NCBI RefSeq assembly: GCF_005048265.1
Contig: NZ_SUNH01000017.1
Span: forward strand, 1-64,000
DNA from: Paracoccus hibiscisoli
GTDB lineage: Bacteria; Pseudomonadota; Alphaproteobacteria; Rhodobacterales; Rhodobacteraceae
DNA: 64,000 nt
Direction: 5' to 3'
The notes beneath the pieces are model-generated. The model had not been told where the DNA came from and did not search any database. It saw nothing but the letters and a program-made list of their open reading frames with translations. How positions within the stretch are numbered: position 1 is the stretch's first letter; each line of letters opens with the position of its first letter. The translations under genes were made by a program, and so were the position numbers. Below are positions 44,079-52,776 of this stretch, in pieces.

Positions 44079-45138
44079 GACGCATCTGTCGGGAAAGGGC
44101 GCGGGTTTGGCAAGGGTGATCCATGTGGCGGGCGGCGGCGTCTTCGGGCTGGCCGCGGCCTGGGCGCTGATCCGGCGCGGCGCGCAGGTCACCGTGTTCG
44201 AGGCGGCGGCCATCGGCGCAGGCGCATCCGGCGGCCATGTCGGCGCCCTGGCGCCCCACGCGCCCGACCCCTGGAACACCAAGAAACAGCTGCAGCTGGA
44301 CAGCCTGCTGGCGGCCCCCGCCTTCTGGGCCAGCGTCGAACAGGCCTCGGGCGTGCCCACCGGCTATGCCCGCACCGGCCGCCTGCAACCCGTGCCGGAC
44401 GCACAGACCGCCGCCCGCCTGCCCGCCCGGATCGAGGCCGCGTCCCGCCACTGGCCCGCCGATCTGGGCATGACCCTGACCCGCGACCCCCAGGGCCCGC
44501 TGATCCCGCCCAGCCCCACCGGCCTGTGGCTCACCGACGGACTGACCGCCCGCCTGAACCCCCGCGCCGCCCTGCAGGCGCTGGCCACGGCGATCCGCGC
44601 CGGGGGAGGCCGGATCCACGAACACACCCCCGCCCCCGACAACCACGCCCCCACGATCTGGGCCACCGGCACCCCCGGCCTCATGGCGCTGAACACCGCG
44701 CTGGACCGCAGGATCGGCCAAGGGGTCAAGGGCCAGTCGCTGCTGCTGTCCCATGCCGCCCCCGACAGCCCGCAACTCTTTGCCGACGGGCTGCACATCG
44801 TGCCCCATGCCGACGGCACCACGGCCATCGGCTCGACCTCGGAAAACACCTGGGACCACCCCGGCCCCGACGATCAGGCCCGGACCCTCCTGACCCGCGC
44901 CACCGCCCTCTGCCCCACACTGGCCCATGCCGAAACCCTCGACATCTGGGCCGGCCTGCGCCCCCGCGCCCGCTCGCGCGCGCCGATCCTGGCGCCCTGG
45001 CCCGGCCGCCCCGGCCACCTGATCGCCAATGGCGGCTTCAAGATCGGCTTCGGCATGGCCCCGCTCATCGCCGACCTCGCCGCCCGCATCCTTTTGGACT
45101 ACCACGCCGACATCCCCGACCTCTTCACCCTGCCCTGA
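44077..45138 (+). CDS. FAD-dependent oxidoreductase, MnmC oxidase-domain-like
   Basis: A 353-residue DAO-family flavoprotein: the FAD dinucleotide fold HVAGGGVFGLAAAWALIRRG, an ASGGHVGALAPH loop, and the C-terminal GGFKIGFGMAPLIADLAA. Next to MnmD it is the natural candidate for the MnmC(o) activity that removes carboxymethyl from cmnm5U34, though DAO enzymes such as ThiO look alike. The ATG shares CATG with the mnmD start, leaving no leader; the in-frame TTG ten codons on, preceded by GGAAAGG, is an alternative. Its codons are markedly C-rich. Confidence 0.85.
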   Translation: MTHLSGKGAGLARVIHVAGGGVFGLAAAWALIRRGAQVTVFEAAAIGAGASGGHVGALAPHAPDPWNTKKQLQLDSLLAAPAFWASVEQASGVPTGYARTGRLQPVPDAQTAARLPARIEAASRHWPADLGMTLTRDPQGPLIPPSPTGLWLTDGLTARLNPRAALQALATAIRAGGGRIHEHTPAPDNHAPTIWATGTPGLMALNTALDRRIGQGVKGQSLLLSHAAPDSPQLFADGLHIVPHADGTTAIGSTSENTWDHPGPDDQARTLLTRATALCPTLAHAETLDIWAGLRPRARSRAPILAPWPGRPGHLIANGGFKIGFGMAPLIADLAARILLDYHADIPDLFTLP

Positions 45139-45140
45139 CC

Positions 45141-45199
45141 CTTCTTCTTCAGAAAAATATCCCGGGGGGAGTCCGCAAGGACGGGGGGCAGCGCCCCCC
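45141..45199 (+). repeat. Intergenic repeat with terminator-like hairpin, copy 2
   Basis: CTTCTTCTTCAGAAAAATAT followed by CCCGGGGGG, a divergent linker, and the hairpin GGGGGGC-A-GCGCCCCCC. It directly follows the FAD oxidase gene, in the same orientation as the copy after accD. Confidence 0.65.
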
Positions 45200-45259
45200 T
45201 TCCCCGCTTGCCACCCGCGCCCGCCCTGCGCACACTCCCCCAAACAGCCGGAGCCCGCG

Positions 45260-46528
45260 ATGACCCGCCTCGACCACGCCTTTACCGCCATCGACGCCGC
45301 CAATGCCCAAGACCCCAACCTGGATGATGGCCAGCCCGCGAACCTGCTCTATGGCCAGCGCATGACCGCGGAACAGCAGCGCCTTTTCCCCGATGCCTCG
45401 GACGCGCTGCGCATCGCCTGTCGCGGCCAGCATGTCGAACGCTGGCTGCTTCCACGGGCGGACTATCCGATGAACCGCCCCGGCTATCTCGCGTGGCGCC
45501 AGGAACAGGGCCGCCGTCACGCGGACCGCATCGCGGGCATCATGGCCGATGCGGGCTATCACGACGACGACATCGCCGATGCCCGCCGCATGCTGACGAA
45601 ACAGGGCATCAAGCGCGACCCCCAGGTCCAGGCGCTGGAGGACGTGATCTGCTTCACCTTCATCCGCTGGTATCTGGGCGATTTCATGGCCGAACAGCCC
45701 GACCACAAGATCCCCCGCATCATCGAAAAGACCGCCCGTAAGATGTCGGCCGATGCCCGCGCCCGCGCCCTGGCAGAATTCCCCATGCCCGATGCCCTGG
45801 CGCAGTATTTCCATGATGCCGACCAGCCGCAGATCCTGTCGCGTGCCGTCATCGTCTCGCATGGCCAGCCCGGCGACCCCGCCCCCCAACAGCAAGCCAT
45901 CGAAGCTTTGGCCGCGCAGGTTGCCGCCCACGCGCCGGGCGTCGAGGTCATGGGCGCTACCCTGGCCGACCCCGATGCCCTGCCCCGCACCTGCCGCAGC
46001 GACTGCATCATCTATCCGATGTTCATGGCCGAGGGCTGGTTCACCGGCGTCGAGCTGCCCCGCCGCCTGACGCAGGCCGGCGCGCCGGGCGCGCATATCA
46101 TGCGCCCCTTTGGCACCGATCCAGGCCTTGACGCGCTGGTCGTCGAAAAGGCGCGGCAGGCCGCCGATGCCCAGGGCTGGGCGCTGTCGGACACGACCCT
46201 GCTGCTGTCGGCGCACGGATCGCAGCGCGGACAGGCCAGCCACGACATCACCATGGCGCTGGCCGAACGCATCGCGCCGCATTTCGCCCGCGTGGTCGCG
46301 GGCTTCGTCGAACAGGAACCCTTCATCGCCGACGCCGCCCGCGGTCTGGACCGCGCCATCAGCCTGCCGCTGTTCGCCCTGCGGGCCGAGCATGTGACCG
46401 ACGACCTGCCGCAGGCGCTGGATCAGGCAGGCTTCACCGGCCCGCGCCTCGATCCGGTGGGCCTCGCGCCCGAAGTGCCCGCGATGATCGCAGCCTCCAT
46501 CGCGGCAGAAGTTTCAAGCTTGAAATGA
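45260..46528 (+). CDS. DUF4202 - CbiX-type chelatase fusion protein
   Basis: A 422-residue protein. Residues 1-190 match DUF4202 (FTAIDAANAQDPN, NLLYGQRMTAEQQRLFPDAS, RGQHVERWLLPRADYPMNR, EDVICFTFIRWYLGDF). Residues about 195-420 resemble a CbiX/sirohydrochlorin cobaltochelatase-like chelatase (AVIVSHGQPGDPAPQ, IIYPMFMAEGWF, LLLSAHGSQRGQASHD), with histidines in SHGQP and SAHGS as candidate metal ligands. DUF4202 genes often sit near sirohaem-dependent sulfite reduction. GGAG lies 8 nt before the ATG. A role in sirohaem or cobalamin metal insertion is inferred. Confidence 0.85.
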   Translation: MTRLDHAFTAIDAANAQDPNLDDGQPANLLYGQRMTAEQQRLFPDASDALRIACRGQHVERWLLPRADYPMNRPGYLAWRQEQGRRHADRIAGIMADAGYHDDDIADARRMLTKQGIKRDPQVQALEDVICFTFIRWYLGDFMAEQPDHKIPRIIEKTARKMSADARARALAEFPMPDALAQYFHDADQPQILSRAVIVSHGQPGDPAPQQQAIEALAAQVAAHAPGVEVMGATLADPDALPRTCRSDCIIYPMFMAEGWFTGVELPRRLTQAGAPGAHIMRPFGTDPGLDALVVEKARQAADAQGWALSDTTLLLSAHGSQRGQASHDITMALAERIAPHFARVVAGFVEQEPFIADAARGLDRAISLPLFALRAEHVTDDLPQALDQAGFTGPRLDPVGLAPEVPAMIAASIAAEVSSLK

Positions 46529-46570
46529 TTTCGGACCCGTGCCAGCCTGCATCGCAGGAGGTGGCACGGG

Positions 46571-48850
46571 ATGAAGATTCTCTGTCTGGGCGGCGGGCCT
46601 GCGGGCCTCTATTTCGCGATCTCGATGAAGCTGCGCGATCCGTCGCATGACGTGACCGTGCTGGAACGCAACGGCGCGGGCGACACCTTTGGCTGGGGGG
46701 TGGTGCTGTCCGACGACGCGCTGTCGCGGCTGCAGAAAAACGACCCCGCCTCGGCGCAGGCGATCCGCGACCACTTCATCTACTGGGACGACATCGCGGT
46801 GGTCCGCGACGGGCACCGGCAGGTGTCGGGCGGGCACGGCTTCGCCGGGATCGGGCGGCGGCAGCTGCTGATCCTGCTGCAGGACCGCGCGCGACAGCTG
46901 GGCGTGGACCTGCAGTTTCAGACCGAGTTCCAGACCGCCGAACAGTATCGCCGCGACTATGATCTGGTCGTGGCCTGCGACGGGCTGAACAGCCGCGTCC
47001 GCGCCGAATATGCCGACGTCTTCCGCCCCGACATCGACATGCGCCGCTGCAAGTTCGTCTGGCTGGGCACGAAACAGAAATTCGACGACGCCTTCACCTT
47101 CATCTTCGAAAAGACGCCCCATGGCTGGCTCTGGGCGCATGTCTATTCCTTCGACGCCGACACCGCGACCTTCATCGTGGAATGCGCGCAGGAGACCTGG
47201 GACGCGATGGGCTTCGAGGCCATGTCCAAGGAGCAGATCGTCGAGACCTGCCGCGAGGTCTTCAAGGACCATCTGGGCGGGCACGATTTGATGTCGAACG
47301 CGGCGCATCTGCGCGGGTCCGCCGTCTGGATGAACTTTCCGCGCGTCATCTGCGAGCGGTGGTACCATGAGAACGTCGTGCTGATGGGCGACGCAGCGGC
47401 GACGGGGCATTTCTCGATCGGGTCCGGGACGCGGCTGGCCTTGGACAGCGCCATCGCGCTGGCCGATTACCTCCACTCTGAGCCCGACCTGCCCCGCGCC
47501 TTCGAACGTTATCAGGAGGAACGCCGGGTCGAGGTGCTGCGCCTGCAATCTGCGGCCCGCAACAGCCTGGAATGGTTCGAAGAGGTCGAGCGTTACCTGG
47601 ACCTGGACCCGATCCAGTTCACCTATTCCCTGCTGACCCGCAGCCAGCGCATCGGCCACGAAAACCTGCGCCTGCGCGACCCCGATTGGGTCCGCGAGGC
47701 CGAGGATTGGTTCCAGGCCCAGGCCGGCGGCCAGCCGGGCCGCGCGCCGATCTTTGCGCCCTTCCGCCTGCGCGACATGGCGCTGAAAAACCGCATCGTC
47801 GTGTCACCCATGGCGCAGTACAAGGCCCACGCAGGCTGCCCCACCGACTGGCATCTGGTCCACTACGGCGAACGCGCCAAGGGCGGCGCCGGGCTGGTCT
47901 TTACCGAGATGACCTGCGTCAGCGCCGAAGGCCGCATCACGCCGGGCTGTCCGGGCCTCTATGCGCCCCAGCATCAGGCAGCGTGGCGGCGGATCACCGA
48001 TTTCGTCCATGCCGAGACGGATGCCAAGATCTGCTGCCAGATCGGTCATTCGGGCCGCAAGGGCTCCACCCGCATCGGGTGGGAGGGGATGGACCAGCCC
48101 CTTGAGGACGGCAACTGGCCCATCATGGCCGCCTCCGCCCTGCCTTGGTCCGACGGTAACGCCACGCCGCGCGAGATGACCCGCGCCGATATGGAGGCAG
48201 TGAACGAACAGTTCGTGGCCGCGACCCGCATGGCCGATGCGGCGGGCTTCGACATGATCGAGCTGCACGCGGCACACGGCTATCTGCTGTCGGGGTTCCT
48301 GTCGCCGGTGTCGAACCGGCGCACGGATGAGTATGGCGGTAGCCTGGAGAACCGCCTGCGCTGGCCGCTGGAGGTCTTTGCCGCCATGCGCGCCGTCTGG
48401 CCGCAGGACAAGCCGATGTCGGTGCGCATCTCGGCCACGGACTGGACCGAGGATGGCGTGACGGCGGACGAATCAGTCGCCATTGCGCAGGCCTTCCACG
48501 CGGCGGGGGCCGATATCATCGACGTCTCGGCCGGCCAGACGACGCCGCTGGCCCGGCCCGTCTATGGGCGGATGTTCCAGACGCCGTTCTCGGATCGCAT
48601 CCGCAACCAGGCGGGGCTGGCCACGATGGCGGTGGGCAACATCACCGACGCGGATCAGGCCAACGGCATCCTGATGGCGGGGCGCGCCGATCTGGTGGCG
48701 ATCGGGCGGCCGCATCTGGCCGACCCCTATTGGACGCTGCATGCGGCAACGGCCCTGCGCGATGGGGCGGACTGGCCCCTGCCCTATCACGCGGGCCGCG
48801 ATCAGGCGCGTCGGCTGGCCGAAAAGCAGGCCGAGGAGATCCGCGCATGA
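46571..48850 (+). CDS. Bifunctional 2-aminobenzoyl-CoA monooxygenase/reductase-type enzyme
   Basis: A 759-residue fusion. Residues 1-385 are a class-A flavin monooxygenase (FAD loop [38 protein letters not shown]). Residues about 393-755 are an Old Yellow Enzyme-type FMN reductase ([61 protein letters not shown]). This architecture is that of 2-aminobenzoyl-CoA monooxygenase/reductase of Azoarcus evansii and of salicylyl-CoA 5-hydroxylase-like enzymes. The CoA ligase and tryptophan dioxygenase in the same operon favour 2-aminobenzoyl-CoA: hydroxylation and hydride reduction give a dearomatised oxo-cyclohexene-CoA. AGGAGG lies upstream of the ATG. Confidence 0.9.
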   Translation: MKILCLGGGPAGLYFAISMKLRDPSHDVTVLERNGAGDTFGWGVVLSDDALSRLQKNDPASAQAIRDHFIYWDDIAVVRDGHRQVSGGHGFAGIGRRQLLILLQDRARQLGVDLQFQTEFQTAEQYRRDYDLVVACDGLNSRVRAEYADVFRPDIDMRRCKFVWLGTKQKFDDAFTFIFEKTPHGWLWAHVYSFDADTATFIVECAQETWDAMGFEAMSKEQIVETCREVFKDHLGGHDLMSNAAHLRGSAVWMNFPRVICERWYHENVVLMGDAAATGHFSIGSGTRLALDSAIALADYLHSEPDLPRAFERYQEERRVEVLRLQSAARNSLEWFEEVERYLDLDPIQFTYSLLTRSQRIGHENLRLRDPDWVREAEDWFQAQAGGQPGRAPIFAPFRLRDMALKNRIVVSPMAQYKAHAGCPTDWHLVHYGERAKGGAGLVFTEMTCVSAEGRITPGCPGLYAPQHQAAWRRITDFVHAETDAKICCQIGHSGRKGSTRIGWEGMDQPLEDGNWPIMAASALPWSDGNATPREMTRADMEAVNEQFVAATRMADAAGFDMIELHAAHGYLLSGFLSPVSNRRTDEYGGSLENRLRWPLEVFAAMRAVWPQDKPMSVRISATDWTEDGVTADESVAIAQAFHAAGADIIDVSAGQTTPLARPVYGRMFQTPFSDRIRNQAGLATMAVGNITDADQANGILMAGRADLVAIGRPHLADPYWTLHAATALRDGADWPLPYHAGRDQARRLAEKQAEEIRA

Positions 48851-49572
48851 CCCGCATCCTGATCACCGGCGGCGGCAGCGGCACCGGCGCCGACATGGCC
48901 CGCGCCTTTGCCGCCCAGGGCCACGAGGTCGTCATCACCGGCCGCGACGCGGCGAAACTGGAGGCGGTGGCCGGGGGCTTGATCCGCGCCGTCCAGGGCG
49001 ATGTCAGCGACGAGGATCAGGTCCGCGCGGTCTTTGACGCCGCCGGTCCCTGTCAGGTGGTCATCGCCAATGCGGGCATCGCCGAGGCCGCGCCCTTCGG
49101 CAAGGTCACGATGGACCACTGGAACCGCATCATCGCGGTGAACCTGACCGGGGTGTTTTTGACCTTCCGGCAGGCCCTGGCGCAGATGGGACCGGGGGGG
49201 CGGATGATTGCGATCTGTTCGATCACGGGGGTGCGCGGGGCGGCCTATGCGGCGCCCTATGCGGCCAGCAAGCATGGGGTGATGGGCCTGGTGCGGTCGC
49301 TGGCGCTGGAGGTGGCGAAGAAGGACATCACCGTCAACGCGATCTGCCCCGGCTATCTGGACACCGACATGACGCGGCGCAGCATCGCCAACATCATGGA
49401 CAAGACCGGGCGCGACCGCGAGGCGGCGGTGACCGCGCTGGCGGGAAAGAACCCCCAGGGGCGGCTGATCGCACCGTCCGAGGTCACGGGCACCGCGCTG
49501 TGGCTGGCCTCAAACGCGGCGGCCAGCGTGAACGGCCAGGCCATCGTCCTGGACGGGGGCGAGAGCGCATGA
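48847..49572 (+). CDS. Short-chain dehydrogenase/reductase of the anthranilate operon
   Basis: A 241-residue SDR: cofactor loop [20 protein letters not shown] motif IANAGIAEA, active-site Tyr-Lys in [11 protein letters not shown] with Ser in ICSITGVRG, and the C-terminal LDGGESA. Its ATG overlaps the stop of the large flavoenzyme gene (ATGA). In the aerobic anthranilyl-CoA pathway a 3-hydroxyacyl-CoA dehydrogenase-type step follows ring reduction; this SDR is a candidate. The substrate is inferred from position. Confidence 0.88.
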   Translation: MTRILITGGGSGTGADMARAFAAQGHEVVITGRDAAKLEAVAGGLIRAVQGDVSDEDQVRAVFDAAGPCQVVIANAGIAEAAPFGKVTMDHWNRIIAVNLTGVFLTFRQALAQMGPGGRMIAICSITGVRGAAYAAPYAASKHGVMGLVRSLALEVAKKDITVNAICPGYLDTDMTRRSIANIMDKTGRDREAAVTALAGKNPQGRLIAPSEVTGTALWLASNAAASVNGQAIVLDGGESA

Positions 49573-50003
49573 GCGATCTGTCCAAGCGGCGGTTGAAGGC
49601 CTGGATCCGCCTGCTGGGCGTGACGCGGGGGGCCGAGAATCGCCTGCGCGACTATCTGCGCCGCGACCATGGCACGACCCTGCCGCGGTTCGACGTGATG
49701 GCGGCTTTGTGGCGCAGGCGGGACGGGGTCACGATGTCCGAGCTGTCGCGTCTGCTGCTGGTGTCGAATGGCAACGCCACGGCGGTGGTCGACCGGCTGG
49801 AGGCCGACGGCATGGTCCGGCGCGAGGCCGAGGATGGCGACCGCCGCCGCATCCGCGTCCGCCTGACGCCCGAAGGCCTGGAGGCGTTCGAGATCATGGC
49901 CCTGGGCCACGAGGCCGAGGTCGATGCGATCTTTGGCCAATTGACGGAAACCGATCTGGAGGCGCTGCGCGACATCCTGTCCCGCGCCGGGAGGCACGCA
50001 TGA
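49569..50003 (+). CDS. MarR-family transcriptional regulator inside the anthranilate operon
   Basis: A 144-residue winged-helix protein ([60 protein letters not shown]) of normal MarR length. Its ATG overlaps the SDR stop and its stop overlaps the hydratase start, so it is made with the enzymes. MarR proteins in aromatic-CoA operons often sense an aryl-CoA ligand and de-repress; that would make this operon autoregulated. No clear operator was found. Confidence 0.9.
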   Translation: MSDLSKRRLKAWIRLLGVTRGAENRLRDYLRRDHGTTLPRFDVMAALWRRRDGVTMSELSRLLLVSNGNATAVVDRLEADGMVRREAEDGDRRRIRVRLTPEGLEAFEIMALGHEAEVDAIFGQLTETDLEALRDILSRAGRHA

Positions 50004-50812
50004 AACCCGTCACAATGGCCGCCCTGGCGCCCGAGCATTTCCTGTGGGAGGTCACGGACCGCATCGCGGTGATCCGCTTGAACCGCCCCGAGCGCAAGAA
50101 CCCCCTGACCTTTGAGAGCTATGCCGAGCTGGGCGCCTGCTTTCGCATGCTGGCCCATGCGTCGGACGTGGATGTGGTGGTGCTGGCCTCCAACGGCGGG
50201 AATTTCTGTTCGGGCGGCGACGTGCATGAGATCATCGGCCCGCTGGTCGGCATGGAGATGCCGCAGCTGCTGGCCTTTACCCGCACGACCGGGGAGTTGG
50301 TGCGCGCGATGATCCATTGCGGCAAGCCGGTGATCGCCGCTGTCGAGGGCATCTGCGTGGGCGCGGGCGCCATCATGGCCATGGCCAGCGACCTGCGGCT
50401 GGCCGCGCCGTCCGCCAAGGCCGCGTTCCTGTTCTCCAAGGTGGGACTGGCGGGCTGCGACATGGGCGCCTGCGCGATGCTGCCGCGGATCGTGGGACAG
50501 GGCAGGGCGGCGGAGCTTTTGTACACCGGTCGCGTGCTGCGCGCCGAGGAGGGCGAGCGGTGGGGGTTCTGGAACAGCCTGCATGACGACGTGTTTGCCG
50601 CCGCGATGGAGTTGGCGCGCGCGATCGCGGCGGGGCCTGTCTGGGCGCATGGCATCACCAAGACGCAGCTGTTGCAGGAATGGACCATGGGGCTGGATCA
50701 GGCGATCGAGGCCGAGGCGCAGGCCCAGGCCATCTGCATGAGCACGCGCGATTTCGAGCGGGCCTATCGGGCGTTCGTCGCCAAAGAGGTGCCGGTCTTC
50801 GAGGGCAACTGA
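50000..50812 (+). CDS. Enoyl-CoA hydratase/isomerase-family protein
   Basis: A 270-residue crotonase-fold protein with the oxyanion-hole regions [17 protein letters not shown] and [21 protein letters not shown], followed by [21 protein letters not shown]. Instead of the common acidic catalytic pair, the second position is GCDMG, so the catalytic set should be checked. It overlaps the MarR gene by ATGA. It is a candidate for hydration or ring opening in the beta-oxidation-like lower part of anthranilyl-CoA breakdown. Confidence 0.9.
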   Translation: MKPVTMAALAPEHFLWEVTDRIAVIRLNRPERKNPLTFESYAELGACFRMLAHASDVDVVVLASNGGNFCSGGDVHEIIGPLVGMEMPQLLAFTRTTGELVRAMIHCGKPVIAAVEGICVGAGAIMAMASDLRLAAPSAKAAFLFSKVGLAGCDMGACAMLPRIVGQGRAAELLYTGRVLRAEEGERWGFWNSLHDDVFAAAMELARAIAAGPVWAHGITKTQLLQEWTMGLDQAIEAEAQAQAICMSTRDFERAYRAFVAKEVPVFEGN

Positions 50813-50817
50813 GGGAA

Positions 50818-50861
50818 CCGGGGCTCTGCCCCGGACCCCGGGATATTTGGGTGAAGAAGAA
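50818..50861 (-). repeat. Intergenic repeat with terminator-like hairpin, copy 3 (inverted)
   Basis: On the minus strand it reads TTCTTCTTCACCCAAATATC followed by CCGGGGTCCGGGGC-AGA-GCCCCGG. It fills the only real gap in the operon. Read on the plus strand, its GAAGAAGAA lies directly before the acyl-CoA dehydrogenase ATG and may act as the ribosome binding site. Confidence 0.7.
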
Positions 50862-51992
50862 ATGGATCGCAGCTTTCTGGATTGGCCGTTCTTCGAGGAT
50901 CGGCATCGGGTGCTGGCCCAGGGGCTGGAGGAGTGGGCCGTGGGGGCGCTGCCGGTGGATCACGGCGATGTGGACGGGGCCTGCCGGGGGCTGGTGCGGG
51001 CGTTGGGGGATGCGGGCTGGCTGGCGCATTCGGGGGGCGAGGCGCTGGACGTGCGCGCGCTGTGTGTGATCAGGGAGACGCTGGCGCGCCATGACGGGTT
51101 GGCGGATTTTGCCTTCGCCATGCAGGGGCTGGGCATGGGCGCCGTGACGCTGTTTGGCAATGCCGCGCAGCGGGACTGGCTGGAGCGGACGCGGGCGGGG
51201 CGGGCGATTGCGGGCTTTGCGCTGACCGAGCCGGGGTCCGGGTCCGACGTCGCGCGGCTGGCGACCAGCGCGCGGCGCGATGGCGACGGGTGGGTGCTGG
51301 ACGGGGAAAAGACCTATATCTCGAACGGTGGGATCGCGGATGTCTATGTGATCGTGGCGCGGACCGGAGAGGCGCCGGGCGCGCGGGGGCTGTCGGCCTT
51401 TCTGCTTCCTGCGGATACGGCCGGCCTTGAGGTGATCAGCCGAATCGCGGTGATGGCGCCGCATCCGCTGGCGCATCTGCGGCTGACCGGGGTGCGGCTG
51501 CCCGATGATGCACTGATCGGCCAGCCGGGACAGGGGTTCCGCATCGCCATGACGGTGCTGGATCATTTCCGTCCCACGGTCGGGGCCGCGGCCCTGGGCT
51601 TTGCGCGCCGGGCACTGGACGAGGCGCTGGCCCGCGTGCGCTCGCGCCAGATCCAGGGCGCGCCGATGGCGGAGCTGCAGATGGTCCAGGGGCATCTGGC
51701 CGACATGGCGCTGAAGATCGATGCCGCCGCCTTGCTGATCTATCGCGCGGCCTGGGCCAAGGACCAAGGTGCCCCCCGCATCACGCGCGAGGCGGCGATG
51801 GCCAAGCTGTACGCCACCGAGATCGCGCAGGAGGTCATCGACCAGGCCGTGCAGCTGCATGGTGGCGACGGCGTGCGCACCGGCAGCACGGTCGAGAGCC
51901 TGTACCGCGAGATCCGCGCCCTGCGCATCTATGAGGGGGCCAGCGACGTGCAGCGCGTCGTCATCGCCCGCAGCATCCTGGAGGGCGCATGA
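50862..51992 (+). CDS. Acyl-CoA dehydrogenase
   Basis: A 376-residue flavoprotein of the acyl-CoA dehydrogenase family: [21 protein letters not shown] (FAD/substrate), [17 protein letters not shown], and the C-terminal [20 protein letters not shown] with [17 protein letters not shown]. The catalytic base is probably the Glu of IYEGAS. It follows an intergenic repeat in an otherwise overlapping operon. Expected to oxidise a cyclohexane- or pimeloyl-type CoA intermediate. Its codons are markedly G-rich compared with the 44-46 kb genes. Confidence 0.93.
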   Translation: MDRSFLDWPFFEDRHRVLAQGLEEWAVGALPVDHGDVDGACRGLVRALGDAGWLAHSGGEALDVRALCVIRETLARHDGLADFAFAMQGLGMGAVTLFGNAAQRDWLERTRAGRAIAGFALTEPGSGSDVARLATSARRDGDGWVLDGEKTYISNGGIADVYVIVARTGEAPGARGLSAFLLPADTAGLEVISRIAVMAPHPLAHLRLTGVRLPDDALIGQPGQGFRIAMTVLDHFRPTVGAAALGFARRALDEALARVRSRQIQGAPMAELQMVQGHLADMALKIDAAALLIYRAAWAKDQGAPRITREAAMAKLYATEIAQEVIDQAVQLHGGDGVRTGSTVESLYREIRALRIYEGASDVQRVVIARSILEGA

Positions 51993-52378
51993 CCCATACC
52001 CGCATCATTCCCATCGAGTTCTGCCATTGCGACCCGGCGGGGATCGTCTTTTATCCGCGCTATGCGGAGATGGTGAACCACATGGTCGAGACGTTCTTTC
52101 TAGACGTCGTAGGCCATGGGTTCGGGCCGATGATGGCGGCGGGCCAGGGGATGCCCACCGTCGCGCTGGAGATGGCATTCCGCAAGCCGTCGCGCCTTGG
52201 CGACCGGGTCGAATGGACGCTGGCGGTCGAGCATCTGGGCCGGACCAGCGCCCGCTTCCTGGTCCGCGCCGAGGACCGGGTCGAGGCGCGCGCCACCGTG
52301 GTCTGGATGGCGCGCGATTTCACCCCGTCCCCCTGGCCCGACGACATCCGCACCATTCTGGAGGCGCATCATGCATGA
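51989..52378 (+). CDS. YbgC/4HBT-type acyl-CoA thioesterase
   Basis: A 129-residue hotdog-fold protein with the thioesterase motif [21 protein letters not shown] (catalytic Asp in CDPAG) and the central strand region [17 protein letters not shown]. Start overlaps the dehydrogenase stop (ATGA). A thioesterase in a CoA-dependent aromatic pathway probably frees CoA from dead-end aryl-CoA esters, as PaaI does for phenylacetate; it may instead act on a specific product. Confidence 0.9.
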   Translation: MTHTRIIPIEFCHCDPAGIVFYPRYAEMVNHMVETFFLDVVGHGFGPMMAAGQGMPTVALEMAFRKPSRLGDRVEWTLAVEHLGRTSARFLVRAEDRVEARATVVWMARDFTPSPWPDDIRTILEAHHA

Positions 52379-52766
52379 ACCCCTGCATCCGGCGACGTGG
52401 AAGCGCGCATCTGGCTATTCCAACGGGATCATGGCCCGGGGGCGGATGATCTTTACCGGCGGGCTGGTGGGCTGGGACGCGGATCAGGTCTTTCAGACCG
52501 ACGATTTCGCGGGCCAGGTCCGGCAGGTGCTGGAGAACATCGTAGCAGTCCTGGCGGAAGGGGGCGCGGGCCCCCAGCATCTGGTGCGCCTGACCTGGTA
52601 CGTCACGGACAAGCACGAATACCTGGGCGCGCTGCGCGCGGTGGGGGCGGCCTATCGCGAGGTGATCGGGCGGCATTACCCGGCCATGGCGCTGGTGCAG
52701 GTCGTGGCGCTGGTCGAGGACCGCGCCAAGGTCGAGATCGAGGCCACGGCCGTGGTGCCGGAATAG
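52371..52766 (+). CDS. RidA/YjgF-family enamine/imine deaminase-like protein
   Basis: A 131-residue RidA-family protein with SGYSNGIMARGRMIFTGGLV, a TWYVTDKHEYLGALRAVGAAY helix and the C-terminal PAMALVQVVALVEDRAKVEIEATAV. Within the last segment the family normally has an Arg contacting the substrate acid; here the local sequence is ALVEDRAKVEIEA. It overlaps the thioesterase gene by 8 bp. The expected ring product of the flavoenzyme is an enamine (2-amino-5-oxocyclohex-1-ene-1-carboxyl-CoA), so a RidA-type hydrolase releasing ammonia is chemically fitting. This link is inference. Confidence 0.88.
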   Translation: MHEPLHPATWKRASGYSNGIMARGRMIFTGGLVGWDADQVFQTDDFAGQVRQVLENIVAVLAEGGAGPQHLVRLTWYVTDKHEYLGALRAVGAAYREVIGRHYPAMALVQVVALVEDRAKVEIEATAVVPE

Positions 52767-52776
52767 GGGGACGGTG

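Noticed and set aside
47572..48105. An alternative-frame ORF inside the 2-aminobenzoyl-CoA monooxygenase gene
   Set aside because: The main frame is continuous across the linker and OYE domain, so there is no frameshift or separate gene.
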